NCBI RefSeq assembly: GCF_018476525.1
Contig: NZ_JAHCST010000040.1
Location: forward strand, 19,545 to 83,544
Source: Acrocarpospora catenulata
Lineage (GTDB): Bacteria > Actinomycetota > Actinomycetes > Streptosporangiales > Streptosporangiaceae
Length of the DNA: 64,000 nt
Direction: 5' to 3'
The translations under genes and the position numbers were made by a program. Shown here in pieces: positions 34,207 to 43,223 of the stretch; within the stretch, counting starts at the first letter, position 1; each line of letters opens with the position of its first letter. Below the pieces are notes generated by a model. That model ran no database searches and was not told where the DNA came from. It worked only from the letters and a program-made list of their open reading frames with translations.

Positions 34207-35003
34207 CGAAGGGACTCCAGTTCCTCGGTCAGCTCCGCCACGGCGGCTTCGGCCAGCTCCGGCGGGAGCTTGATGAAATGTCCGTCCGCGTCGGGTGGCA
34301 GGCACCGCAGGCCGTGCACGGTCGACGTCCGGCAGACCAGCACCGACGGACGCGTGGTGTCGCGGCCGGCCTGGTCCAACGCCTCGGCGACGGCCGCCAC
34401 ATCGTGGCCGTCAAGATCGACTGCGTGCCACCCGAACGCGCGCCACTTGTCGGCTATCGGCTCGATGGTGGTGATCGAGTCGACCGGCCCGTCCACCTGC
34501 GAGTTGTTGGCGTCGAGCAGGACGGTGAGCCGGTCGAGGCGGTGGTGGCCGGCGAACATGGCCGCTTCCCACACCTGCCCCTCCTGCAGTTCTCCGTCGC
34601 TCACGAGCGCGAAGACACGGCCGTCGCGGCCGCGCATCCGGTCCGACAGGGCGAAGCCGGCCGCCGCCGACAGGCCCTGGCCGAGCGAGCCGCAGGTGTA
34701 GTCGAGGACCGGCGACCGCTCGGTGCCGATGGCCTCCACCACCGCGCCGTTTCTGCCGTAGGTCGCCAGGACGTCGTCGTCGATGAGGCCGAGCTCACCG
34801 GCGGCGGCGAAGGGAGCGATCACGTAGTGCCCGGGGCTGCAGACCAGACGGTCGACGCCGAACCGCAGGACGGTGAACACGGCCGCCACCTGCTCGGCGG
34901 CCGACAGCGCCTGGCCCAGATAGCCGAAGCCCTGGGGCGCGACCATCTGAACCGCCCGCAGCCGGATGGCCGTCGCGAGCCTTCGTGGATCCATGCTGGT
35001 CAT
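34203..35003 (-). CDS. Transketolase N-terminal-type subunit
   Basis: A 266-residue PP-domain protein. SDGELQEGQVWEAAMFAGHH followed by LLDANNSQVDG is the ThDP/Mg motif (GDG...NN with Ser before DGE). SPGHYVIAPFAAAGELGLID is the typical upstream stretch of split transketolases. It is paired with the 33178-34206 subunit. The second in-frame ATG at 34994 (MDPRRLA) is an alternative start. Confidence 0.87.
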   Translation of the reverse strand: MTSMDPRRLATAIRLRAVQMVAPQGFGYLGQALSAAEQVAAVFTVLRFGVDRLVCSPGHYVIAPFAAAGELGLIDDDVLATYGRNGAVVEAIGTERSPVLDYTCGSLGQGLSAAAGFALSDRMRGRDGRVFALVSDGELQEGQVWEAAMFAGHHRLDRLTVLLDANNSQVDGPVDSITTIEPIADKWRAFGWHAVDLDGHDVAAVAEALDQAGRDTTRPSVLVCRTSTVHGLRCLPPDADGHFIKLPPELAEAAVAELTEELESLR

Positions 35004-35020
35004 GGGTTTCTTCCGATCGG

Positions 35021-35347
35021 TCAGGCGGCCGGACGGCCGGTGATGCGCTCGCCGATGCCGTAGTCGATCGCGAAGCGTTTCTGGCAGAGCTCGTCCAGCC
35101 GGCTGAGCAGGCGTTGGTGCGCCGGGTGCACCCAGTAGGCCGTCAGCCCTTCGGGGCCGGTCAGCCTGGCCAGGCAGGCGTGGGTGTAGCCCTCGGCGAG
35201 TCCGGAGGCGTTGGTGTTCTCGCCCCAGGTGAACTCGATCAGCTCCGGCAGGGTTCCCCTGACTCCCTCGCCGAAGGCCTGCAACTCTTCGGCGAGGGCG
35301 GCGACGTGCTCAGGAAAGGGTTTGAAGATCACGTAGTGCTCAAGCAT
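35021..35347 (-). CDS. Dabb-family (stress-responsive A/B barrel) protein
   Basis: A 108-residue ferredoxin-like alpha/beta barrel monomer. The opening MLEHYVIFKPFPE, then GLAEGYTHACLARLTG and YWVHPAHQRLLSRL follow the Dabb pattern, including the conserved HPAHQ. Family members are cofactor-free enzymes or dimeric binding proteins in aromatic and polyketide pathways. It lies 14 bp after the flavin reductase gene. Confidence 0.82.
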   Translation of the reverse strand: MLEHYVIFKPFPEHVAALAEELQAFGEGVRGTLPELIEFTWGENTNASGLAEGYTHACLARLTGPEGLTAYWVHPAHQRLLSRLDELCQKRFAIDYGIGERITGRPAA

Positions 35348-35360
35348 GGTGTTCCTTCCG

Positions 35361-35918
35361 TCAAGAGGCGAGAGCGCCGAACGCACCGCGGTAGAAGAGC
35401 AGCGGCCCGTCCGTTCCGCCCGCCGCGAGATCGACGACGCGGCCGAGGACGATGAAGTGGTCACCCGCCTCGTGCACCGAATGCACTTCGCACTCGACGT
35501 GTGCCAGCGCGGACTCCAGGATGGGAGCCCCCGTCCGGCCGGGCCGCCAGGGGACGCCCTCGAACTTGGGACCGCCCGATTTCGCGAACTTCAGGCTGAC
35601 GGCGTGCTGGGCGGAGTTGAGAATGTTGGCGCAGAAGACACCGCCGCGGGCGATGCGGGGCCAGGAGGTCGACGTACGTTGGGGGCAGACCAGGACCAGC
35701 GGCGGCTCCAGCGAGGCGCTCACCAGGGACTGCACGGTCATACCGACCGGTTCGCCGTCGTCGATGCCGGTGATCACGGCGACGCCGGTGCAGAAGTGCC
35801 CGAGCACCGACTTCATCGTTCGCACGTCGACGGTGGGGGCGAGTTCGATTATCCCGTCCGGATGTCCGGGTCGGGGAACGCCGGAGGCCGGCCCGGGATC
35901 GGCTGTGACCATCTCCAT
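35361..35918 (-). CDS. Flavin reductase, probable partner of the acyl-CoA-dehydrogenase-like monooxygenase
   Basis: A 185-residue protein with the flavin-reductase core: FCTGVAVITGIDDGEPVGMTVQS, SASLEPPLVLVCPQ, and EAGDHFIVLGRVVDL near the C-terminus. The first 30 residues are a variable leader. The gene begins inside the 3' end of the PucR gene (70-bp overlap in another frame), so read-through coupling is likely. It should supply reduced FMN or FAD to the oxygenase encoded at 37294-38511 (inference). Confidence 0.85.
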   Translation of the reverse strand: MEMVTADPGPASGVPRPGHPDGIIELAPTVDVRTMKSVLGHFCTGVAVITGIDDGEPVGMTVQSLVSASLEPPLVLVCPQRTSTSWPRIARGGVFCANILNSAQHAVSLKFAKSGGPKFEGVPWRPGRTGAPILESALAHVECEVHSVHEAGDHFIVLGRVVDLAAGGTDGPLLFYRGAFGALAS

Positions 35919-37255
35919 CTTTCTTCCTCATCGATCTGGTTGTCCAAGACGACCTCGCCGAGTACCGCGACGGTCCGCAGCGCCACCTGCAGTTCCACCC
36001 TCGGCAGGGCGGAGAGCTCCTTGCCGAGCAAGGTCTCGATCTTTTTGACCCGGTAGACGACGGTGTTGCGGTGGGTGTGCAGGTGGCGGGCCGTCTGCGC
36101 GACGCTGCGCTGGACTTCGAGATACTCCGCGAGCGTTTCGCGCAGTTCGCTCGCCCGGGGGCTGTCCTCGGCCAGCGGGCCGAGCATGCGCTGCACGAAG
36201 GAGCGGGCCAGCTCAAGATCACCGGTGAGGAGCGCGACGAGCTCCACATCCGCGTAGTCGCACAACCAGTCCAGGCGCGGCCCGGCGAGCGCGGCGACCC
36301 GTGCCGCGAGCAGGGCGCGTCCGTGACTGCTGCGGAACCCGGCCACGCCACGCGCCCGTCCGCCGAGCGCCATCCGCGCCCGCCGCGCGGGCAGCGGCGA
36401 CTCCGCCAGGGAACGCAGCCCCTTGTAGACATTGCCGCCGCGGTCGGCGTGCCAGATGTGCACGGTGGAGGGACCGGTCCACCTCCGCAGCGAGGTGGCC
36501 CCGCCCAACCGGCGATCCAGCCGGTCGAGCGCGGCCTCGAGTTCGTCCTCGGCGCCGGCCTGGGCGTACGGCGCGTCGAGCCAGACCACCGACGCGACGT
36601 GCGCTCCGTCGAGCTGGTAGCCGAGCGCCGCCGAGACCTGGTTGGCGTCGACAACGGAACCCGAGAGGACGTTGTCGATCAGCTCGGCCCGGAGCGCCGC
36701 GGTGGAGCGGGACCAGCGCTGGGCCTCCAGGGAGTAACGCGCCACGATGTTCGCGCTGAACAGGTCGAAGCAACGGAACAGCAGTTCGTTCGCTGCCTGG
36801 GCGTCGGTGACCGGGAGGCCGCGGAGCTCGATCTCGGCGAGCACGCCACGGGTGATGATCTCCTGGCAGAGGTGGATCCCCCGGAGGACCGAGCCGAGCG
36901 GGATGCCTCGCCGTACGTACGACGTGGTGGCGTCCGCCGGCTCCGCACCGGGCCACAGCGCCTCGATGTCGCCGTGCAGGAACGCCCGCAGCATCGCCAG
37001 CGTCGTCGACTCGACGGCGCGACGCAGGAGTTGCTCGGCCGCGAGGTCACCGCCGAACGCGGGCAGATTCACGATGATGTGGTCAGCGGCACGGCGAGCG
37101 GTCACCACACCCCAGGCGACCGGTCCTGGGCCCAGCTCGGTGGCCGCGAGGGTCCTGGTCGGGGCATCGCTCAGCGGCTCGACCGGCTCACCCTCCGGGG
37201 GAGTCAGCTCAAGCAGCCAACGCGTCGCCGGCGTCCGCGGAAATGTCTCACCCAC
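35849..37255 (-). CDS. PucR/CdaR-family transcriptional regulator
   Basis: A 468-residue regulator. The C-terminal HTH_30 domain reads VAQTARHLHTHRNTVVYRVKKIETLLG, preceded by a GGDEF-like fold region that in this family is degenerate. The N-terminal part is a helical sensor. Such proteins respond to nitrogen or aromatic metabolites. It is encoded inside the catabolic run, between the monooxygenase and its reductase, and is probably the pathway-specific regulator. Confidence 0.85.
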   Translation of the reverse strand: MGETFPRTPATRWLLELTPPEGEPVEPLSDAPTRTLAATELGPGPVAWGVVTARRAADHIIVNLPAFGGDLAAEQLLRRAVESTTLAMLRAFLHGDIEALWPGAEPADATTSYVRRGIPLGSVLRGIHLCQEIITRGVLAEIELRGLPVTDAQAANELLFRCFDLFSANIVARYSLEAQRWSRSTAALRAELIDNVLSGSVVDANQVSAALGYQLDGAHVASVVWLDAPYAQAGAEDELEAALDRLDRRLGGATSLRRWTGPSTVHIWHADRGGNVYKGLRSLAESPLPARRARMALGGRARGVAGFRSSHGRALLAARVAALAGPRLDWLCDYADVELVALLTGDLELARSFVQRMLGPLAEDSPRASELRETLAEYLEVQRSVAQTARHLHTHRNTVVYRVKKIETLLGKELSALPRVELQVALRTVAVLGEVVLDNQIDEEERWRWSQPIPGRPPAFPDPDIRTG

Positions 37256-37293
37256 GTCGATGCCTCCTTTGGCCCGAACGGTGAAAGCGGTGG

Positions 37294-38511
37294 TCAGACG
37301 GCGATCGTAAGCGCGTCGTCGGCCCCGAGCAGCAGACGCCCGTAGACCTCCTTACCGATCTCGGGCGTGGCGAAGGCGTGTCGGCCCGCGGCGTTCGCGT
37401 CCCGCCAGATCCGCCCCAGCAGCCCGTCCTGAGTGAACGCCCCCGCGCCGTTCGCCGTCATGAGGACGTCGATGGCCTCCTTGCACAGGGTGACGGCGTG
37501 GCCCGTGTCCATGCGGATCCGGCCCCGCGCGCGTTCGTCCGGGTAGCTGTCCGCCGCGGCGAAGGCGTCGATGTCGTCGGCGGCCCGGGCCAGCAGCAGA
37601 TGCGCGGCGTCGATGTTGCTCGCCGCCTGGGCGACCGCGAGGTGGTGGGTCGGAGAATTGCGGGCCTCGGTGTAGACGGTGTATCCCACCGATCGCGTCG
37701 GCAGCTTCTCCAGTGAGTAGTCGAGGGCCGCCTTGGCCAGCCCGATGGCAGGCGCCGCGAGAATCACGGTCCCCACCGGCAGGAACGAGGCGCGCGAGGC
37801 GGGCTCGGTGCGCGCGTACGGCGTGGCGTAGTTCCCCCTGGCCAGGTCATCGAAGGTCTGGATGCGGTGATCCGGAACGTAGGCGTCCTTCACGACGAGC
37901 GTGTTGCTGCCCGTGCCGCGCATGCCGAGCGTGAACCAGGTGTCCTTGACGGTCCAGTCCTTGGCCTCGACCAGACCCAGCGCCATCGTCGGCGTGCCGT
38001 CCGGGCCGTCGACCAGCATGCCGAGTGTCGCCCAGTCCGCGACGGCGTTGCCGGAGGCGTAGGGGTACTCGCCGGTGAGCAGGTAGCCACCCTCGACCTT
38101 CTCCCCAGTCCCGAGCTGGTGGCGCCGGGTCATGCCCGGGAAGAAGATGCCGCAGGCCTTGGCCTTCGGGTGGGCGCCCCAGATCTCGCGCTGGGCCTGC
38201 TCACTGTAGGTGACGGCGAACCAGGTGCATGCGTTGACCAGTGCCGCGCTCCACCCGGTCGAACCGTCCGCGCGGCCGAGCTCGATGAGCACTTCGATCA
38301 TGGTTCGGGCGCTCGCGCCCGGACCGCCGAGCCGCGTGGGGACCATCAGGTTGAACAGCCCGGCTCCGTCGACGGCGTCGGTCACCGTCTTGGTGACCTG
38401 CCGGTCCTCCTGTCCCTGCGCGGCCTCGGACCGGATCAGGTCGAACAGGGCGCTCGCTCGCTGAACCGTCTCAACGTCCGGGCGCTGCGTTGAGGATGGG
38501 GTATTGGTCAT
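37294..38511 (-). CDS. Acyl-CoA dehydrogenase-fold flavin-dependent monooxygenase
   Basis: A 405-residue protein, start ATG 38511. LGRADGSTGWSAALVNACTWF is the FAD/FMN-pocket helix typical of the HsaA/hydroxylase group of the acyl-CoA dehydrogenase superfamily. GEYPYASGNAVADW and WFTLGMRGTGSNTLVV are central beta-domain motifs. The catalytic glutamate of true dehydrogenases is not evident. Members use reduced flavin from a separate reductase to hydroxylate aromatic or N-heterocyclic substrates; the reductase gene is two genes downstream. Confidence 0.82.
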   Translation of the reverse strand: MTNTPSSTQRPDVETVQRASALFDLIRSEAAQGQEDRQVTKTVTDAVDGAGLFNLMVPTRLGGPGASARTMIEVLIELGRADGSTGWSAALVNACTWFAVTYSEQAQREIWGAHPKAKACGIFFPGMTRRHQLGTGEKVEGGYLLTGEYPYASGNAVADWATLGMLVDGPDGTPTMALGLVEAKDWTVKDTWFTLGMRGTGSNTLVVKDAYVPDHRIQTFDDLARGNYATPYARTEPASRASFLPVGTVILAAPAIGLAKAALDYSLEKLPTRSVGYTVYTEARNSPTHHLAVAQAASNIDAAHLLLARAADDIDAFAAADSYPDERARGRIRMDTGHAVTLCKEAIDVLMTANGAGAFTQDGLLGRIWRDANAAGRHAFATPEIGKEVYGRLLLGADDALTIAV

Positions 38512-38702
38512 CGAGTCCTCCGAAGATGGGTCAGCGTCCGCTACGGGGAAGTTCACTTTCACCAGCGGATGAAATGGATTGTGACCAGCGGCCGTTCTGC
38601 AGGTAAACGGGCTGTGATGACAGAGAACGCCACCGCTGTTGTGCCAGCCTGTTCCGGCCCCGCGGCCCCGGCGACCGGCGAGCCGCCCACCTTGACAGCG
38701 GC
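38512..38702. promoter_or_regulatory. Divergent promoter region of the catabolic cluster
   Basis: A 191-bp gap between the monooxygenase gene (minus) and the AraC-type regulator gene (plus). It is the only wide non-coding gap in the cluster and must hold promoters for both arms. I see no exact operator repeat. Confidence 0.45.
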
Positions 38703-39761
38703 GTGACGCCGGACACACCATCACAGCCAGCCACCAACCACTGCGGGGCCACCGTGTCGATGTCGCTACAGCCGGAACGCCGTGGTGCCCGGTTGCTCGT
38801 CGTGTCGACCAGCGACCTCGACCACGCGCGTACGGTCGGCGCCCAGGCGTTCTTCCGCCACCGGCTGTCGACGACCGAGACCGACCGCCGGCCGGCGATC
38901 CGGATGCGGCTGGACGCCTGCGAGTTCGGCTCGGACATCACCGTGGGGCGGATCGGCTACGGGGCGCCGGTCCGGCTGGACTGCGGCCGGCTGGAGACCG
39001 GATACCAGATCAACATCCCGTTGTCCGGCCGCGTCCGTTCCCACTGCGGTGACCAGCAGCTCGCGGCGTCGCCGAAGGTCGCCGCCGTGTACACACCGGA
39101 CCCGCGGTCCGCGATCGACCTGTGGAGCGCGGACTGCGTACAGCTCGGCGTCCGGTTCAGCCGCGCGGTGCTGGAACGCACGCTTGCCGAGCTGCTCAAC
39201 CATCCCGTACGCCGGTCCGTCGCCTTCGACCACGCCTTCGACCTGGCCGACGGGTGTCGCCGGTCCTGGGCGGCACTCGCGCGGTCCGTCCTGGATCTCG
39301 GCACCGCACTGCCGGCGCCGGGGCGGGCGCAGCTCATGGAGCCCGTGATCCGCACCATCGTGACGTCGTTCCTGCACGCCGCCTGCCATGAGTACCGGGA
39401 CGAGCTCGACGCGGAGCGGCCGGTGCTCGCCAGCGGTCTCCTCCGGCGCGCCACGCGGGAGATCGAGGAGCATCTGGACGAGCCGCTCGACCTGGCCGCG
39501 CTCGCCGTCTCGTGCGGGGTGAGCGTCCGCACGCTGCAGGGTCAGTTCGCACGGCAGCTCGGTGTCACGCCCACGGCCTACCGGCGCCAGCTCGCTCTCC
39601 AGTACGCGCACCGGGACCTGGTGCTGGCGGATCCCGCGCACGACACAGTCGCCGCCATCGCCTGCCGCTGGGGTTTCTACCATCTGGGACGGTTCGCCCG
39701 GGAGTACCGCGACCGGTTTGGCGTCACGCCGGTCGACACGTTGCGTACCGAGCCGACCTGA
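38703..39761 (+). CDS. AraC-family transcriptional regulator
   Basis: A 352-residue regulator, start GTG 38703 (a later in-frame start is possible, as the first 20 residues look unstructured). The N-terminal AraC_binding_2-like domain includes GYQINIPLSGRVRSHCG. The C-terminal two HTH motifs read LDLAALAVSCGVSVRTLQGQFARQLGVTP and DTVAAIACRWGFYHLGRFAREYRDRFG. It stands upstream of the P450 operon and divergent from the monooxygenase operon, so it can control both. Confidence 0.85.
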   Translation: MTPDTPSQPATNHCGATVSMSLQPERRGARLLVVSTSDLDHARTVGAQAFFRHRLSTTETDRRPAIRMRLDACEFGSDITVGRIGYGAPVRLDCGRLETGYQINIPLSGRVRSHCGDQQLAASPKVAAVYTPDPRSAIDLWSADCVQLGVRFSRAVLERTLAELLNHPVRRSVAFDHAFDLADGCRRSWAALARSVLDLGTALPAPGRAQLMEPVIRTIVTSFLHAACHEYRDELDAERPVLASGLLRRATREIEEHLDEPLDLAALAVSCGVSVRTLQGQFARQLGVTPTAYRRQLALQYAHRDLVLADPAHDTVAAIACRWGFYHLGRFAREYRDRFGVTPVDTLRTEPT

Positions 39762-39865
39762 CCCGCTGCGCGTAGTGGACATCCGCTGCGCGGACCGGAT
39801 AGCCCCCGCCATTCCTCGTGTCTACCTTCCCCTTCATGCCGGACAACAACACGAGGGAGTCCGTT

Positions 39866-41098
39866 GTGAGGAATTCGCAGCCGACGGAACTGACGGAGTT
39901 CAACCCGATGGTGTCCCCGCACCGTGAGAACCCCCACCAGTTCTACACGTGGTCGCGGGCCGAGCAGCCGATCTGCTACAGCCCCGCGCTGAACGCGTAC
40001 ATGGTGACGCGCTACGACGACATCAAGACCATTGTTGACGATCCGGCGACCTTCTCGTCCGCCAACGCCATTCCGACCATGTGGACCAACCCGCCCGAGG
40101 TACTCGAAGCGCTGGGCGGACTGCTGCCGGAAGCCTCCACCGTCGTCAACACCGACGAGCCCGAACACGGCCCGCTGCGCCAGGTGCTCAACCACGCCTT
40201 CTCCGGCCGCCGAGTACGCCTGCAACTTCCCGCGATGAAGCAGCGCGCCAACGAGCTGATCGACGCGTTCCACCCGGGAGGCCGGGCGGACCTCGTCGGC
40301 CAGTACTCCGATCCCTACGTGCAACTCGTCGTCAGCCTGGTGTTCGGAATCCCGCGCGAGCACGTGGATCGGGTTCAGGCCTGGACCGACGACTACATGC
40401 TGTTGATGAATCCGCTCGCCCCGGTGGACGGGAAGGTGGAGGCAGCCCGCAGACTGCACGACTACCAGGCGTACGTGGCGGCGATGGCCGCGGACCGCCG
40501 CGCGAACCCGCGCGAGGACTTCATGTCCGACCTCGTCCACGGACGCGAGAACTTCCCGCCCGTGAGCCAGGGCGATCTGCACTACATGTTCCGCGGCCTC
40601 CGTTTCGCCGGCCACGACACCACCCGCGACCTGATGACCAGCGCGCTGCTCCTGATGCTCGGCGACGGCCGGCGACTCTGGGAAACAGCACTCGCCAACC
40701 GGGCGGTCCTGCCGCGGGTCATCGAAGAGACCCTGCGCCGGGACGCGCCGCACCGCGGCCTGATGCGGATCACCACCCGCGAGGTCGTCCTCAACGGCAA
40801 CGCACTCCCCAAGGGCACCGCGCTGCTGCTGCTGTTCGGATCGGCCAACCGGGACGAGAGCAGGTTCGACGACCCCGACGGCGTGGACATCGACCGTCCC
40901 AACGTCCGCGAGCACCTGGCCTTCGGCAGCGGCATCCACCAGTGCCCCGGCTCCCAGCTCGCCCGCACCGAAGTACGCGTCGCCATCGAAACCCTGCTCG
41001 ACCGGCTACCGGGACTCCGGCTCGCCGAGGGCTACGAACCCACCTACATCGCCAGCTACTTTTTCCGAGGACTCGAGCGCCTTGACGTCACCTGGTGA
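39866..41098 (+). CDS. Cytochrome P450
   Basis: A 410-residue soluble bacterial P450. I place the start at GTG 39866, which has GAGGGAG upstream; the frame is open to 39818. The I-helix oxygen-binding motif is AGHDTT (248-253), the K-helix ExxR is E288-TL-R291, and the heme loop is FGSGIHQCPG with heme-ligand Cys360. It is directly coupled to a PDR-type reductase gene that overlaps its 3' end by 17 bp, giving a complete NAD(P)H-to-heme electron chain from two polypeptides. Confidence 0.92.
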   Translation: MRNSQPTELTEFNPMVSPHRENPHQFYTWSRAEQPICYSPALNAYMVTRYDDIKTIVDDPATFSSANAIPTMWTNPPEVLEALGGLLPEASTVVNTDEPEHGPLRQVLNHAFSGRRVRLQLPAMKQRANELIDAFHPGGRADLVGQYSDPYVQLVVSLVFGIPREHVDRVQAWTDDYMLLMNPLAPVDGKVEAARRLHDYQAYVAAMAADRRANPREDFMSDLVHGRENFPPVSQGDLHYMFRGLRFAGHDTTRDLMTSALLLMLGDGRRLWETALANRAVLPRVIEETLRRDAPHRGLMRITTREVVLNGNALPKGTALLLLFGSANRDESRFDDPDGVDIDRPNVREHLAFGSGIHQCPGSQLARTEVRVAIETLLDRLPGLRLAEGYEPTYIASYFFRGLERLDVTW

Positions 41099-42050
41099 TC
41101 GCACACCGCTGTCCGTTCGGGTCACCCAGGCACGGATGGAGGCGGCTGAAGTCCGCTCCTTCACTCTGCGCCGCACCAGCGGCGCCCCCCTGCCGGACTG
41201 GGCCGCGGGCGCCCACATCGACGTGCTGCTCCCCGACGGCCCCACCCGGCAGTACTCGCTGTGCGGTGAGCCGGGCACGACCGATCACTATCGCATCGGT
41301 GTGCTGCGAGAACGGGACGGCCGCGGTGGTTCCCGGTGGTTGCACGACGAGGTCACGGTCGGGGACGTGCTGCGGATACGCCGGCCGCGCAACCACTTCC
41401 GCCTCGAATCCGCGCCCGGCTACCTGTTCATCGCCGGTGGCATCGGCATAACCCCGATCCTCGCCATGATCCGCGAAGCGGAACACGCGGGCGCGGACTG
41501 GCGCCTGCGGTACGCCGGACGCTCCCTGGGCTCCATGGCGTTCGTGGACGAGCTCACGCGGTACGGCCGCCGGGTATCCATCCAGCCCGAAGACGAGTAC
41601 GGCCGTCCGGACGTGCCCGCGCTCCTGGCCGCCGTCGGCCCGGACGAGCTGGTGTACGTCTGCGGGCCAACCGGCTTGATCGACGCCGTACGGAATGCGG
41701 CGGAGCGAGTCGGCCTCACCCGGCGGGTTCGGTACGAGCTGTTCTCGGCGCCGGTCATCGTTGCCGACGATGAGACGGTCGAGCAGGGGTTCGACGTCGA
41801 ACTCCGCAACTCGGGCTTGGTGCTTCAGGTCCCACCCGACCGGTCGGTTCTCGATGTCGTCGTCGCCGCGGGCGTCAACGTGATCAGCGATTGCCAGGAC
41901 GGTATCTGCGGCAGCTGCGAGACGGAGGTCATCGCCGGGGAACCCGACCACCGTGACCATGTCCTCACACCCGACGAGCAGCAGACCAACACCTGCATGA
42001 TGATCTGCGTTTCACGCTCCCTGGGCCCGAGACTCGTCCTACGACTCTGA
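41082..42050 (+). CDS. PDR/VanB-type oxidoreductase (flavin, NAD and 2Fe-2S domains)
   Basis: A 322-residue reductase with the phthalate dioxygenase reductase layout. The flavin domain has RQYSLCG (56-62), the pyridine nucleotide domain GGIGITPILAM (119-129), and the C-terminal plant-type ferredoxin has C271, C276, C279 and C309 (or C305) around CQDGICGSC. The start is a TTG at 41082 inside the P450 gene. It passes electrons from NAD(P)H to the P450 (inference from coupling), a role known for fused CYP116B enzymes. Confidence 0.9.
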   Translation: MTSPGDRTPLSVRVTQARMEAAEVRSFTLRRTSGAPLPDWAAGAHIDVLLPDGPTRQYSLCGEPGTTDHYRIGVLRERDGRGGSRWLHDEVTVGDVLRIRRPRNHFRLESAPGYLFIAGGIGITPILAMIREAEHAGADWRLRYAGRSLGSMAFVDELTRYGRRVSIQPEDEYGRPDVPALLAAVGPDELVYVCGPTGLIDAVRNAAERVGLTRRVRYELFSAPVIVADDETVEQGFDVELRNSGLVLQVPPDRSVLDVVVAAGVNVISDCQDGICGSCETEVIAGEPDHRDHVLTPDEQQTNTCMMICVSRSLGPRLVLRL

Positions 42051-42076
42051 TCACCGTTGATGTCGGGGGCGGCGCT

Positions 42077-43201
42077 TCAGGAGAGTTCGTACACCAGGGC
42101 GGTTTCCTTGCCGTACGGCGGGCCGGTGGGGTCCTGGCGTCTGGTCTGGACCCAGAGTCGGGTGGTGCCCGGCACGGGGGCGATGTCCGTGATGCGACCG
42201 CCCTCCCGCAAGGTGGATCTGGTCCACCTGCCGTCGCGCAGGTTGAGTACGTAGGGCGGGCCGGAGGCGGGGGCGGCGGCGATCCACAGGCCGCCCACCG
42301 GGTCCACCCGCACGGCCGTCAAGCCCGTTCTCACCACGTCCATGTCCACCTGCTCCCATCGGGTGCGGTCCCAGTGCAGCACGACCGGGCTGCCGCCGTC
42401 CGCCCAGTGGGGACCGACCGCCCACGCGTGGCCGTCCGGCCGCACAGCCAGGGCCAGCTGCTGAAGGTAGGCCCGTCCGCGGCACGGTTGACTCGCACAC
42501 GGGTAGCGGACGTCCTTCCAGGACACGCCGTTCCAGTGCTGCATCCTTACCCTCTCCCCACGGCTCAGGACCCACACGTCCTCCGGTCCCGCCGCGGCGA
42601 CTTTGATCAGGTCGAAATCGGCGGGAGGCCGGTGATGATGCCACGCGTTCCCGCTCCAGCGCAGCACATCGGAGGGCGCGCCGTCGGGGTCGAATTCGGT
42701 GACGAACCAGGCGTTGTCCCGGGAGTCGACCGCGATGTCGATCACTCCGGTCCACTGCGCGTTCCGGGACAGCCGATGCGTCCAGCGTCCACCGGAGAAC
42801 CGCCACAGATGCTCTGTCTGGTCGCCGTACTTGTCGGAAACGCCGACGGCCGCCCAGATCGTCTCCCCGGACGGGGAGCCGCCGACTTCGAGCCACCAGC
42901 TCTTTGCGACCTGCGCGGGCAGCCGGGCGCGTTTCCAGGAGTTTCCGTCCCAGCGCAGCATCCCCCAGCCAGGCGCCGGCCCCTTCCTGACGAACAGTGA
43001 CGCCCCGCCGCCCACTGCGGGGACCAGCCACAAGGGGGCGTCCCTGTCGTAGCCGTGGCCGGTGTACCTCAGGGTCCACCGGGATGACGACTCGACGGCG
43101 TGGCTTGCCGTTCGCCCGGCACCGTCCGGGGAGGTGTCGGCGGCCAGCGCACCCGCGCTCGCGACAACCAGGGCAGCGAGTACCCACGTAGTGGTACGCA
43201 T
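42077..43201 (-). CDS. Secreted beta-propeller-like protein
   Basis: A 374-residue exported protein from ATG 43201. The N-terminal signal peptide reads MRTTTWVLAALVVASAGALAAD. The rest repeats a W-x-R/W strand pattern about every 50 residues (WDGNSWKRARLP, SGGRWTHRLS, SGNAWHHHRPP, WNGVSWKDVRYP, DRTRWEQVDM, DGRWTRSTL), consistent with six or seven propeller blades. Function is unknown. A fragment of a close relative lies at 44821-44990. It converges on the PDR reductase gene with a 26-bp gap. Confidence 0.78.
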   Translation of the reverse strand: MRTTTWVLAALVVASAGALAADTSPDGAGRTASHAVESSSRWTLRYTGHGYDRDAPLWLVPAVGGGASLFVRKGPAPGWGMLRWDGNSWKRARLPAQVAKSWWLEVGGSPSGETIWAAVGVSDKYGDQTEHLWRFSGGRWTHRLSRNAQWTGVIDIAVDSRDNAWFVTEFDPDGAPSDVLRWSGNAWHHHRPPADFDLIKVAAAGPEDVWVLSRGERVRMQHWNGVSWKDVRYPCASQPCRGRAYLQQLALAVRPDGHAWAVGPHWADGGSPVVLHWDRTRWEQVDMDVVRTGLTAVRVDPVGGLWIAAAPASGPPYVLNLRDGRWTRSTLREGGRITDIAPVPGTTRLWVQTRRQDPTGPPYGKETALVYELS

Positions 43202-43223
43202 GGTGCGAATGATCACACAAAGC

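Noticed and set aside
35849..35918. A frameshift between the PucR and flavin reductase genes
   Set aside because: Both proteins have complete ends; the 70-bp overlap is better explained by a long N-terminal leader of the reductase or a later start.
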